Notes under the pieces: generated by a model
Databases searched by the model: none
The model's input: the letters and a program-made list of their open reading frames with translations, nothing else
Told to the model about the DNA's origin: nothing
In this document: piece by piece, positions 54,880 to 63,020 of the stretch
Numbering within the stretch: position 1 is the first letter of the stretch
Layout: every line of letters starts with the position of its first letter
Assembly: GCA_031178005.1 (NCBI GenBank)
Contig: JAPSJV010000001.1
Location: 186,001-250,000, forward strand
Origin: Pseudarthrobacter sp.
GTDB lineage: Bacteria > Actinomycetota > Actinomycetes > Actinomycetales > Micrococcaceae
Length of the DNA: 64,000 nucleotides
Direction of reading: 5' to 3'
Made by a program: the position numbers and the translations under genes

Positions 54880-54885
54880 CCGTCG

Positions 54886-54962
54886 CTGGTGGTTGAGCTT
54901 GTCGCTGGTGGTTGAGCTTGTCGAAACCCGACAAGCTCAGTTTCGACAAGCTCAACCACCAG
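54886..54962. repeat. REP-like cluster forming a 22-bp perfect hairpin between proC and trkA
   Basis: CTGGTGGTTGAGCTTGTCG occurs at 54886-54904 and again, extended to 54926, from 54905. The latter 22 bases pair perfectly with 54941-54962 in inverted orientation, with a 14-base loop holding another half unit. Sits between convergent genes, 7 and 3 bp from their ends, so it can act as a bidirectional terminator. Confidence 0.9.
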
Positions 54963-54965
54963 TTG

Positions 54966-55652
54966 TTACGGCCTGGCCGCGAACCGTTCCAGGAGGTCCA
55001 CATGGCCGGACACAATCAGCATGTCGCGGGCGGACACCTTGGTTTCCGGCCGGGCATAGGTGAAGTCCTCGCCCGGTGATTTCACACCCACGATGGTGAT
55101 GCCGTATTTGCTGCGCACCTTGGATTCCTCAAGGGTGAAGCCTACGGTTTCGCGTGGCGGATACATTTTCACGATGGCAAAGTCGTCGTCGAACTCGATG
55201 AAGTCCAGCATCCGGCCGGAAACCAGGTGCGCCGCCCGGACGCCGGCATCGGCCTCAGGATAAATGACGTGGTTGGCTCCGATCCGGGTGAGGATTTTGC
55301 CGTGCGAGGGCGTAATGGCCTTAACCCACAAGTGCTCGATGCCCAGATCCACCAGGTTCACGGTGATCAGCACCGAGGATTCGATGGACGTGCCCACCCC
55401 AACCACTGCGGAACTGAACTCCTGCGCACCCAGCTGGCGGAGTGCGTCCATGTTGGTGGCGTCGGCCTCAACGACGTGGGTGAGTTGCGGGGCCCATTTT
55501 TGCACCAGCGCACGGTCCCGCTCAATGGCCAGGACCTCGCGGCCCTGCTTCACCAGCTGCTCGGCTGTGGCCGACCCGAACCGGCCCAGGCCAATGACCA
55601 GGACGGGGGCGTTGTGGGCTGGCCGGTTGACCGCCCCTGATGAACTAGCCAA
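54966..55652 (-). CDS. trkA: TrkA/KtrA-type potassium channel regulatory subunit
   Basis: 228 residues with a TTG start at 55652 (AGAGAGG upstream); no ATG or GTG fits before the conserved domain. The RCK-N Rossmann fold begins APVLVIGLGRFGSATAEQL (GxGxxG); the RCK-C domain covers ~145-228. It gates the TrkH pore in response to nucleotides. Overlaps the trkH stop by 8 bp. Confidence 0.93.
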   Translation of the reverse strand: MASSSGAVNRPAHNAPVLVIGLGRFGSATAEQLVKQGREVLAIERDRALVQKWAPQLTHVVEADATNMDALRQLGAQEFSSAVVGVGTSIESSVLITVNLVDLGIEHLWVKAITPSHGKILTRIGANHVIYPEADAGVRAAHLVSGRMLDFIEFDDDFAIVKMYPPRETVGFTLEESKVRSKYGITIVGVKSPGEDFTYARPETKVSARDMLIVSGHVDLLERFAARP

Positions 55653-57078
55653 TGATGGGCCTCTCTTCGGGATAACTGAATAGTTGGCTGCGCTGGCGCA
55701 AGGCCAGCGCCGCCGCGAGCGTAACCGTGCCGACCCGGCCCATGAACATGAGGGCCGAGAGGACGTACGCTCCGGCCGGTGGTGCCTCCGCACTGAGGTT
55801 GGTACTCAGGCCGCAGGTGGCAAAAGCGGAAATTGCTTCGAACAGCACCCGGTCCAGGGGTTCACCCGTAATGGACAGCAAAAGGAACGAACCAACTGAT
55901 ACCAGCGTAGCGCCGGCGACGATGACCGAGATGGCCACACGCATGGCCCCTTGGGGAATGGTGCGGCCATGGACCTTGACGTCCGCGTCGCCGCGAGCCT
56001 CGGCAGCAATGGCCAGGAACATGATGGCGATCGTGGTGACCTTGATGCCGCCGGCCGTGGATGCGGAACCGCCACCCGCGAACATCAGGGCGTCGCTCAA
56101 CAACATGGTGGTGGATTCCATGTGGTTCTGGTCTACAAGATTGAACCCACCGGACCGGAGATTAACCGATGCGAAGACAGAATGCAGCAGCTTATCTCCG
56201 AAGGCAAGGCCGCCGATGGTGCGGGTGTTGTCCCACTCCATCATGGCCCACAGCACGCTTCCCGCCGCGAAGAGGATGAGGGAGACCTCAATGGTCAGCT
56301 TGGTGTGGAGGTTCCATCTCTTCCAGTTGAGTCCGTTTTGCTGCAGGACCATAACCACTGGAAAGCCGAGGCTTCCCAGGAATACGCCCACCATGATTGG
56401 AACGAGGATCCACAGGTCATTCTCGAACGGAACGATGCCGTCCGCATGCGCCGTGAAGCCGGCGTTGTTGAAGGAAGAAATGGCGTAAAACAAACCATGC
56501 CAGACGGCGCCACCAATGCTCTCGCCCCGGACAAGGAAACGGGGTATCAGCACCAGGGCAAGCCCGGCCTCAATCACTACGGAGGTGGTGATGACGATCC
56601 GCAGCAGGGTGCCCACCTCGCCCAGGCGCCCGGCCGTGTTCATCGATTGAGCGGCAATAATCTTGCCGCGCACGCCCAGCCGCTTGCTCACCATCAAGGC
56701 CAGGAGCGAGGCAAGGGTCAACGTTCCCAGGCCACCAACGAAGATGGCGATCAGGATGACCAGTTGTCCAAAGAAGGACCAATGCAGCGCCGTGCTGACC
56801 ACGGTCAAACCAGTCACACAGACTGCTGATACTGCAGTAAACATGGCCTGGTGGAGCGGGGTAACCTGACCGTCGGCCGATGCGGCCGGAAGGGACAGTA
56901 AGGCGGTGAACAGCAACACCACAACGGCGAACACCGTCAGGGCAAGCCGGGCGGGTGAAGTGTTGGCGATGTCGTCGACGAAGTTCCGCAGCCGCGGAAA
57001 GATGCCGAGGCCTTCCCGCTCAGGTTCCGCGGGATGCCAGCGGGCCGGGCTCCGGGGCGCTGACTGGCGTTCCGTCAT
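55645..57078 (-). CDS. trkH: TrkH/KtrB-family potassium uptake protein
   Basis: 477 residues. Four M1-P-M2 repeats are recognisable by their filter glycines: SAVCVTGLTVV, SSFNNAGFTAH, NLRSGGFNLV and SAFATCGLSTN. Imports K+, probably Na+-coupled. Cotranscribed with trkA. Confidence 0.95.
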   Translation of the reverse strand: MTERQSAPRSPARWHPAEPEREGLGIFPRLRNFVDDIANTSPARLALTVFAVVVLLFTALLSLPAASADGQVTPLHQAMFTAVSAVCVTGLTVVSTALHWSFFGQLVILIAIFVGGLGTLTLASLLALMVSKRLGVRGKIIAAQSMNTAGRLGEVGTLLRIVITTSVVIEAGLALVLIPRFLVRGESIGGAVWHGLFYAISSFNNAGFTAHADGIVPFENDLWILVPIMVGVFLGSLGFPVVMVLQQNGLNWKRWNLHTKLTIEVSLILFAAGSVLWAMMEWDNTRTIGGLAFGDKLLHSVFASVNLRSGGFNLVDQNHMESTTMLLSDALMFAGGGSASTAGGIKVTTIAIMFLAIAAEARGDADVKVHGRTIPQGAMRVAISVIVAGATLVSVGSFLLLSITGEPLDRVLFEAISAFATCGLSTNLSAEAPPAGAYVLSALMFMGRVGTVTLAAALALRQRSQLFSYPEERPIIG

Positions 57079-57177
57079 GTGTGGCTTTCGTCGGTAGAAA
57101 CTGTTCCCTCAGTAGTAAACCACTAAAACACGCACCGGGCCGGGCTTAGGCGGCACGCCTCAGGTAGCCTGTCCCTG

Positions 57178-58389
57178 ATGACTTTCCTGCCAGGGCTCAG
57201 CAAACCGACCCCACCGACGACGGTGGTGTGGGATCCGTCGCTGATGGCATACAACTTCGGCCCCACTCATCCCATGTCTCCGGTACGGCTGGACCTGACC
57301 GCCCGGCTGGCCCGCAGCCTCGGCCTGCTGGACCTGGAACATGTCCGGGTGGAGGCACCCGAGGTGGCTGCCGACGTCGAACTTAAGACTGTCCACAGCA
57401 GCGAGTTCATCGACGCCGTCCGCCGGGTCAGCATTGATCCCACCCTTCCTGACGAAGAGCACGGGCTGGGCACGGAGGATGACCCCGCGTTCGAAGGCAT
57501 GCATGAAGCCTCGGCCAGGCTGGCCGGCGGATCGCTGCTGGCGGCCTCGGCAATCCTGGACGGCAGCGCACTTCACGCGGTGAATTTCGCGGGCGGCATG
57601 CACCATGCGGCCCGGGGGAAGGCCAGCGGCTTCTGCATCTACAACGACGCCGCGCTGGCCATCCAGAAACTGCTCGACGGCGGCATCACCCGGGTGGCAT
57701 ATATCGACGTCGATGCGCACCATGGTGACGGCACCGAAAGCATTTTCTGGGACGACCCCCGTGTCCTCACGATTTCCCTGCACGAATCCGGGGTGAGCCT
57801 GTTCCCCGGCACGGGCTTTGCCGACGAGACCGGCGGGCCGCTTGCCCAAGGCAGCGCCGTTAACGTTGCCCTGCCCGCCGGAACCAGCGATGCCGGTTGG
57901 CTGAGGGCCTTCCACGCCGTTGTGCCGCAGCTGGTGGGTGCCTTTGCCCCGGAGGTAATCGTGAGCCAGCACGGCTGCGATTCGCACCGGCTGGACCCTC
58001 TGACGCACTTGAATATCAGCGTGGACGGCCAGCGCGAAGCCGTTACTGCAATTGGCCAACTGGCTGAGCGCTACTGCGAGGGGCGCTGGATTTCGACCGG
58101 CGGCGGCGGATACCACGTCACCGGGGTGGTCCCCAGATCCTGGAGCCACCTGATCGCGATTGCGGCGGGCCGGCCCGTCCCGCTGAAAACTCCAGTACCG
58201 GAGGACTGGCGGCGCTACGTCGAGGAGAAATTCGGGGCCGAAACACCGGCCCTGATGGGAGATGACGTGGAGCTGTGGTGGCGTTCCTGGGAAGTCGGCT
58301 TCGACCCCAACGACGCCATTGACCGGACCGTGATGGCCACCCGGAAGGCAGTATTCCCCTTCCACGGGCTGGACCCCTGGTACGACTAG
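57178..58389 (+). CDS. acuC: AcuC-like acetoin utilization / histone-deacetylase family protein
   Basis: 403 residues. Zn-dependent deacetylase signature residues: GGMHHAARGKASGFC (tandem His), YIDVDAHHGDGTE (Asp and His metal ligands), and STGGGGYHVTGV. AcuC enzymes remove acetyl groups from lysines, with acetyl-CoA synthetase as the classic target; acsA is in this window. Starts 99 bp from the divergent trkH. Confidence 0.92.
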   Translation: MTFLPGLSKPTPPTTVVWDPSLMAYNFGPTHPMSPVRLDLTARLARSLGLLDLEHVRVEAPEVAADVELKTVHSSEFIDAVRRVSIDPTLPDEEHGLGTEDDPAFEGMHEASARLAGGSLLAASAILDGSALHAVNFAGGMHHAARGKASGFCIYNDAALAIQKLLDGGITRVAYIDVDAHHGDGTESIFWDDPRVLTISLHESGVSLFPGTGFADETGGPLAQGSAVNVALPAGTSDAGWLRAFHAVVPQLVGAFAPEVIVSQHGCDSHRLDPLTHLNISVDGQREAVTAIGQLAERYCEGRWISTGGGGYHVTGVVPRSWSHLIAIAAGRPVPLKTPVPEDWRRYVEEKFGAETPALMGDDVELWWRSWEVGFDPNDAIDRTVMATRKAVFPFHGLDPWYD

Positions 58390-58501
58390 GGCGGGACGGG
58401 ATACCTGGGGTCAACGGCCTTGCCCGGGTGGCGGTTCTGCAGCATGACCACGAATCCATGGTCGAGAAATATTTGCATTTCCTCCCCTCGAGCCAGCGAT
58501 A

Positions 58502-58545
58502 ACAAAAAGAAATGCTGCCTGCCGGTGTAGTCGGCAGGCAGCATC
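58502..58545 (-). terminator. Rho-independent terminator of the orphan gene
   Basis: Stem ATGCTGCCTGCC/GGCAGGCAGCAT (58512-58523 with 58533-58544), 12 perfect pairs extendable by one, followed on the minus strand by a T-rich run (TTTCTTTTTG). It is one of the few classic U-tract terminators in the window and points to foreign or highly expressed origin of the gene upstream. Confidence 0.85.
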
Positions 58546-58615
58546 TTCCACTTTTGAGGCGACCGCCAGCACGTGTCTCTATTGGAAGGCGGTTTACTGG
58601 CAATCAAGTCGGAAA

Positions 58616-59083
58616 TTAATGGAATTGCACCGTAATCGGTGAATAGCCACTGCCGCTGTTGGCATACACATAGCCGTTGTCGGTTGACCAAAAGGAGAGT
58701 TGTGCGCTGGTGTACAGGGAAGTCAGGACGTTTCCGTTGAGCGTCCAGCCGCGGGCCCCGTTCCAGTTGTAGAAGCCCACGTTGTTATTCCTATCGCTGA
58801 CCGAGAGGTACCGGGACGTGTCTGCGGCGTTGCGATAGTAGAGGACCTGTTTGTAAACGTAGGCCTCAAGCGACACTGCGGCGTTCTGTGTTGCGATGCA
58901 CCACTGGCTGGAGTCTTGCCCCAGCCAGCCGATGGAGGCCCCGTTTACGAAGAGTTCGACCGTCTGGGCGGCTCCGACCGTGGCCGCTGCAACAGCTTCC
59001 ACGTCCGGTTCGGACTCGATCTGGGACTGGTCAAACTGGTCCGCGAAGGACCCGGTGGGGATTTCAGGCGCGTCAATTGTCAT
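58616..59083 (-). CDS. Orphan beta-rich, lectin-like hypothetical protein
   Basis: 155 residues with a perfect AAGGAGACA ribosome site. The first ~40 residues are acidic and disordered; the rest is rich in aromatic and Asn/Ser residues with short beta strands (QVLYYRNAADTSRYLSVSD, VGFYNWNGARGWTL, LSFWSTDNGYVYAN), resembling repeated beta-trefoil or lectin modules. There is no signal peptide. Its base composition and AT-rich upstream region differ from the host. Role unknown; carbohydrate or surface binding is a guess. Confidence 0.75.
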   Translation of the reverse strand: MTIDAPEIPTGSFADQFDQSQIESEPDVEAVAAATVGAAQTVELFVNGASIGWLGQDSSQWCIATQNAAVSLEAYVYKQVLYYRNAADTSRYLSVSDRNNNVGFYNWNGARGWTLNGNVLTSLYTSAQLSFWSTDNGYVYANSGSGYSPITVQFH

Positions 59084-59459
59084 GATTGTCTCCTTGTTTG
59101 GTCACATCCAGAAAATGCACTGGCGGCCTGCCCCCACAGCTCGTCAAAACAATTATGACTATTGTTGACTAATTAACTTTATAAATAACGAGAGCAGTTA
59201 ATCTCCAATACAGCTTGATAGTGGCAGTTGACGTCCGGCACGTCAATAGCCTCCCGCATGCATTCTGAAACGGAGCCAGGAGACTGGAAGCGCGGTCCTT
59301 CCTACCGCCGGGGATTCCTTGCAACTTTGCTGCGGGAAACGCCGCTCCGCGGTCAGGATGGCAGCCGCGATCGACTTCCCATCCGGCTTGGAGTTCCTTG
59401 GTTAGGCCCTCCAAAGGCTATGGATGCCTTTTGGCGTATATGTCGCTAGGGTGGAGGGC
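59084..59459. other. AT-rich intergenic island, 376 bp
   Basis: No convincing gene. 59140-59215 is very AT-rich for this genome and carries a direct repeat AGTCA-acaat-AGTCA (minus strand), likely the promoter region of the orphan gene. The rest is of host-like GC and ends with the ArsR operator candidate. Confidence 0.55.
59411..59434. promoter_or_regulatory. Near-palindrome upstream of the ArsR-type gene
   Basis: CCAAAGGC-tatggat-GCCTTTTGG is an inverted repeat with one extra T on the right. It lies 26 bp before the ArsR gene, overlapping likely promoter sequence (TATATG at 59437-59442), so an autoregulatory operator is plausible. Confidence 0.5.
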
Positions 59460-59936
59460 ATGGTGACAGACGACGTATTTGCCGTCATTGCGGAAGGAAC
59501 CAGGAGAGACATCTTGGTTTCTTTGCGCTCGGGGGACAAAGCTGTGGGGGAGTTGGTTGCGGAGCTGCAGGCAAGCCAACCCACGATTTCCAAGCATTTG
59601 AAGGTGCTCCGCGAAGCGGAGCTGGTAACCATGCGTGCCCAAGGCCAGAAGCGGTATTACGCACTGAACACCGCCCCGCTGGAGGGCATCGCGCACTGGC
59701 TCGGCGCCTTCGACGTCGCTGCCGCTGATAGGGCACCCCAGGCCACCACGGCCGGGCCCGCCGATGTCCTGGCCCGCGAAAACGCTGAGCTGAGTCCCGC
59801 CGTCGTGCTGTCCGGAGGTCCGCAGTCCGCCACGGACGACACCGTGCCCCAGCAGATCGGCCGCTCCGTGGGCCGCGCCGCCACCAAAGCCGCGGACCTC
59901 TTCGCCAACCTGCCAAAGTTCGGCCGGAAGAAGTAG
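59460..59936 (+). CDS. ArsR-family winged-helix regulator
   Basis: 158 residues from ATG 59460 (GGTGGAGGG). The winged helix (AEGTRRDILVSLRSGDKAVGELV, QPTISKHLKVLREAELV) lacks metal-binding cysteines, so it is unlikely to sense metals. A ~70-residue Ala/Pro-rich tail ends in a conserved FANLPKFGRKK. Alternative: helix-turn-helix protein of the SdpR type. Targets unknown. Confidence 0.88.
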   Translation: MVTDDVFAVIAEGTRRDILVSLRSGDKAVGELVAELQASQPTISKHLKVLREAELVTMRAQGQKRYYALNTAPLEGIAHWLGAFDVAAADRAPQATTAGPADVLARENAELSPAVVLSGGPQSATDDTVPQQIGRSVGRAATKAADLFANLPKFGRKK

Positions 59937-59944
59937 CTTCCCCC

Positions 59945-60068
59945 GGTGGTCGAGCGTGTCGAAATCTGGATCTCGACAGGCTCGATCACCGAACTTCTGG
60001 TGGTTGAGCTTGTCGAAACCGGGATCTCGACAGGCTCGATCGCCGGGATCTCGACAGGCTCGATCACC
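59945..60068. repeat. REP-like cluster of five alternating units between arsR and lldD
   Basis: Units in alternating orientation: 59945-59966, 59969-59990 (inverted), 59999-60020, 60023-60044 (inverted) and 60047-60068 (inverted). Consensus GGTGRTYGAGCYTGTCGARAYC. Lies between the 3' ends of two convergent genes, able to form several hairpins. Confidence 0.88.
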
Positions 60069-60081
60069 GAGCGATCGCCGG

Positions 60082-61419
60082 TTACTTGTCCAGCAGGCGC
60101 ACGTGCTCCGGGGTCAGCTCGGAGATCTTGCTGACGCCCAGGAGCGCCATGGTGCGTGCCATGTCCTTCTCGAGGATCTGCAGGGTGCGGTCCACGCCGG
60201 CCCGGCCGCCGGCCATCAGGCCGTAGAGGTAGGCGCGTCCGATCAGCGTGAAGTCAGCGCCCAAGGCCAGCGCCGCCACGATGTCCGCCCCGCTCATGAT
60301 GCCCGTATCGAGGATGATGGCGGCGTCGCTGTTATCGGCGGTGAACGCTTCCTTGACTTCCGGCAGCAGGTGGAAGGGGATGGGCGCGCGGTCCAGTTGG
60401 CGGCCACCGTGGTTGGACAGCACCACACCGTCGGCACCGTGGTCAACCACACGACGGGCGTCCTCAACGGTCTGGATGCCCTTGACTACCAGCTTGCCCT
60501 TCCAGGTTTCGCGGAGCCAGTCCAGGTCATCGAAGGTCAGGGTGGGATCGAACATCGAATTGATCAGGTCGGCCACCGTGCCCGTGTAACGGGACAGGGA
60601 GGCGAAGGTGAGCGGCTCGTGGGTGAGGAAGTTGAACCACCAGGCCGGGCGGTAGGAAGCGTCCAGCACGGTCTTCAGGGTCAGCGCCGGCGGGATGGTC
60701 ATGCCATTGCGTACGTCGCGCAGGCGGGCACCGGCGACGGCGGTGTCCACGGTGACCATCAGGGTGTCGTTGCCTGCCTTGGCTGCCCGTTCGATCAGTT
60801 CCAGCGAACGGTCGCGGTCCGTCCACAGGTACAGCTGGAACCAGTTGCGGCCGTTGGGCGCTGCCGCCGCAACATCTTCGATGGAGGCCGTGCCCATGGT
60901 GGACAGGGTGTAGGGGATGCCCGCGGCTTCGGCGGCCTGCGAGCCGGCGTATTCCCCCTCGGACTGCATCATCCGGGTGAAGCCGGTGGGAGCTATGCCC
61001 ACGGGCAGGCGGGACGGCTTGCCAAGAATGTCGGTGCTCAGGTCGATGCTGGAGACATTGCGGAGGATGCCGGGGCGGAACTCGATGTCCAGGAAGGCGT
61101 TGCGTGCCCGGCGGAGGGTGATCTCTTCTTCAGCCGCGCCATCCGTGTAGTCGAACGGGGCCTGCGGGGTGCGGCGCTTTGCCATGTCGCGGAGTTCCCA
61201 GATGGTGCTGGCGCGCTTGAGCCTGGCTTCCTTGCTGAACTCGGGCTTCTTGAACTGCATCAGCGGGGCAAGGTCCGAGTACTTCGGGACGCGGCGCTTG
61301 AGGGCTGCAGGAACAGTGTTCGACGCCGGTACGGCACCCGGTGCCGTCGTTGCGGGAACATCTGTGCTGCCCGGAGCCGGGGTAACTTCCGGGTTGCTCG
61401 GCTGGATGGTGTGGGTCAT
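60082..61419 (-). CDS. lldD: FMN-dependent L-lactate dehydrogenase / alpha-hydroxy-acid oxidase
   Basis: 445 residues. A ~50-residue Pro/Thr-rich leader precedes the TIM barrel: [53 protein letters not shown], the active site [12 protein letters not shown] with the catalytic His, and [19 protein letters not shown] for FMN phosphate. Oxidises L-lactate to pyruvate, passing electrons to the respiratory chain. Divergent from its probable regulator with two operators between. Confidence 0.94.
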   Translation of the reverse strand: MTHTIQPSNPEVTPAPGSTDVPATTAPGAVPASNTVPAALKRRVPKYSDLAPLMQFKKPEFSKEARLKRASTIWELRDMAKRRTPQAPFDYTDGAAEEEITLRRARNAFLDIEFRPGILRNVSSIDLSTDILGKPSRLPVGIAPTGFTRMMQSEGEYAGSQAAEAAGIPYTLSTMGTASIEDVAAAAPNGRNWFQLYLWTDRDRSLELIERAAKAGNDTLMVTVDTAVAGARLRDVRNGMTIPPALTLKTVLDASYRPAWWFNFLTHEPLTFASLSRYTGTVADLINSMFDPTLTFDDLDWLRETWKGKLVVKGIQTVEDARRVVDHGADGVVLSNHGGRQLDRAPIPFHLLPEVKEAFTADNSDAAIILDTGIMSGADIVAALALGADFTLIGRAYLYGLMAGGRAGVDRTLQILEKDMARTMALLGVSKISELTPEHVRLLDK

Positions 61420-61476
61420 GGCTTCCTCCGTTGGTTCGCCGGACGGCTGATCAGCCCGAGGCTGTATTAAACACGC

Positions 61477-61517
61477 TGTGGTCTAACCACACTGTAAACG
61501 ATGTGGTCCAACCACAT
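61477..61517. promoter_or_regulatory. Two GntR/FadR-type operators between lldD and lldR
   Basis: TGTGGT-cta-ACCACA (61477-61491) and ATGTGGT-cca-ACCACAT (61501-61517) are perfect palindromes whose centres are 25 bp apart. They match the TGGT-N3-ACCA pattern of FadR/LldR sites. The second overlaps a nominal upstream ATG at 61501, supporting the start at 61534. Confidence 0.82.
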
Positions 61518-61533
61518 CAACTATGATGTCTGG

Positions 61534-62253
61534 ATGCGTACGCACCAGCTTGTCCTGCACTGGATCGAGAACCAGCTCTCCGAGGGGCAGTTGAGCGTTG
61601 GCGGCCGTCTTCCGGCCGAACGGACACTGGCCGAACAGCTCAAGGTCTCGCGCACGTCGGTCCGGGAAGCCATCCGGATTCTGGAGGCGCTGGGGGTGGT
61701 GCGTGCCGGCGTCGGCTCGGGACCGGAGGCTGGAACCGTTGTGATTTCAGATCCGACGGCGGCACTTGGCTCCACGCTCCGGCTGCACGTTGCCACCCAG
61801 CACCTGCCGGTAGCGGACATCGTGGAAACCCGGGTCCTGCTCGAATCCTGGGCCGCAGCGCATGTCCGTCCGGATGCGCCGGAACTGGCCACGGCCGCCA
61901 CGCTCCTTGATGAGATGGACGCCGTCGGGCATTCCTCCGGTGATGGGGCCGCCCCGATTGATGATTTCCTTGCCCTGGATGTCCGCTTCCACCTTGCGCT
62001 GGCCGACGCCGCCGGCAACACCGTGGTCAGCGCCATGATGGGCTCATTGCGCGAGGCCATCCAGGGTTATGCAGGCAGGCTTACGGCGAACCTGCCGGAC
62101 TGGGATGCCACTGCGTCACGGCTCCGCGCCGAGCACCACGGGATCCTGGCAGCCATCCAAAACAACGACGGCGGCCGCGCGGCCGCGCTGGTGGCCGCCC
62201 ATATTGAGGGCTACTACCGCGAGGCCGGGGTAAAGCGGCCGCCCGAGGCATAA
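61534..62253 (+). CDS. lldR: FadR-subfamily GntR regulator, probable lactate regulator LldR
   Basis: 239 residues from ATG 61534. GntR winged helix (LPAERTLAEQLKVSRTSVREAIRILEALGVV) and an all-helical FCD domain (DIVETRVLLES, DFLALDVRFHLALADAAGN, HHGILAAIQNNDGGRA) holding a metal/carboxylate site. Divergent to lldD; likely releases the two operators on binding L-lactate. Confidence 0.9.
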   Translation: MRTHQLVLHWIENQLSEGQLSVGGRLPAERTLAEQLKVSRTSVREAIRILEALGVVRAGVGSGPEAGTVVISDPTAALGSTLRLHVATQHLPVADIVETRVLLESWAAAHVRPDAPELATAATLLDEMDAVGHSSGDGAAPIDDFLALDVRFHLALADAAGNTVVSAMMGSLREAIQGYAGRLTANLPDWDATASRLRAEHHGILAAIQNNDGGRAAALVAAHIEGYYREAGVKRPPEA

Positions 62254-62258
62254 ACCTC

Positions 62259-62960
62259 CTAGGCGTGCGTGAGGACGGGGGCTGTGAGTCTTCCATCTCG
62301 CATGGTGGCGACAGAATCGGTCAGCGGGACAAATTCGGTGTCGTGCGTGACCATGACGGTGGCAACCATGAACTCGTCGGTGACACGGCGCAGGAGCCGG
62401 ACGATGGAGTCGCTGCGTTCGTGGTCCAGGGCCGAGGTGGGTTCGTCCACGAGCAGGACCTTGGGGCCACCCATTAGGGCGCGGGCAATGTTGACCCGCT
62501 GGCGCTGGCCACCCGAGAGTTGGTGCGGTCTCTTGTCCGCGCTGGCGCCGAGTCCGACGACGTCCAGCATTTCCGCAGCTTTGGCGCGGGCGGCTTTGAC
62601 GGATTTTCCGCGCAGGTGTTCCCCGATGATGAGTTGCTCGGCGGCGGTCAGGGATGCAAGCAGGTTCGGCTGCTGGAAGATGATCCCGATAATCTCCCGC
62701 CGCAGTGCGGTGAGGTCCTTGTCGCTTAGCCCGGTAGCGTCCGTGCCGTCAATGAGCACCAGCCCGTGAGTGGGGCGGACCAAGGTGGCCGCGGCGGCAA
62801 GGAGGCTGGATTTGCCGGAACCGGAGGGGCCGACGAGGGAGATCATCTGGCCGGCCCGAACTGTGAGGTCCACGGCGTCCAGGGCTTTGATGCTTCCCTC
62901 CCCGTCAGGGTATTCAAGGGTGACGTTGACGAGCTTCAGGTGGCTTGCGGTGGATGACAT
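62259..62960 (-). CDS. ABC transporter ATP-binding protein (MacB/LolD-type)
   Basis: 233 residues. Walker A GPSGSGKSSLL, signature LSGGQRQRVNIARAL, Walker B VLLVDEPTSALD, and H-loop VTHDTEFV. This subclass pairs with FtsX-type permeases such as the one just upstream on the same strand. Function may be export of a compound or lipoprotein handling. Confidence 0.93.
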   Translation of the reverse strand: MSSTASHLKLVNVTLEYPDGEGSIKALDAVDLTVRAGQMISLVGPSGSGKSSLLAAAATLVRPTHGLVLIDGTDATGLSDKDLTALRREIIGIIFQQPNLLASLTAAEQLIIGEHLRGKSVKAARAKAAEMLDVVGLGASADKRPHQLSGGQRQRVNIARALMGGPKVLLVDEPTSALDHERSDSIVRLLRRVTDEFMVATVMVTHDTEFVPLTDSVATMRDGRLTAPVLTHA

Positions 62961-63020
62961 GGCGGTACTTCCTCTTGGAACGTGGCGAGCAGGCGGGGGA
63001 CTGTAGTGCAGTGGGGGGAA

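Noticed and set aside
59169-59449. Short frames on both strands upstream of the ArsR gene
   Set aside because: They cross the AT-rich promoter island, lack ribosome sites, and show no recognisable domain.
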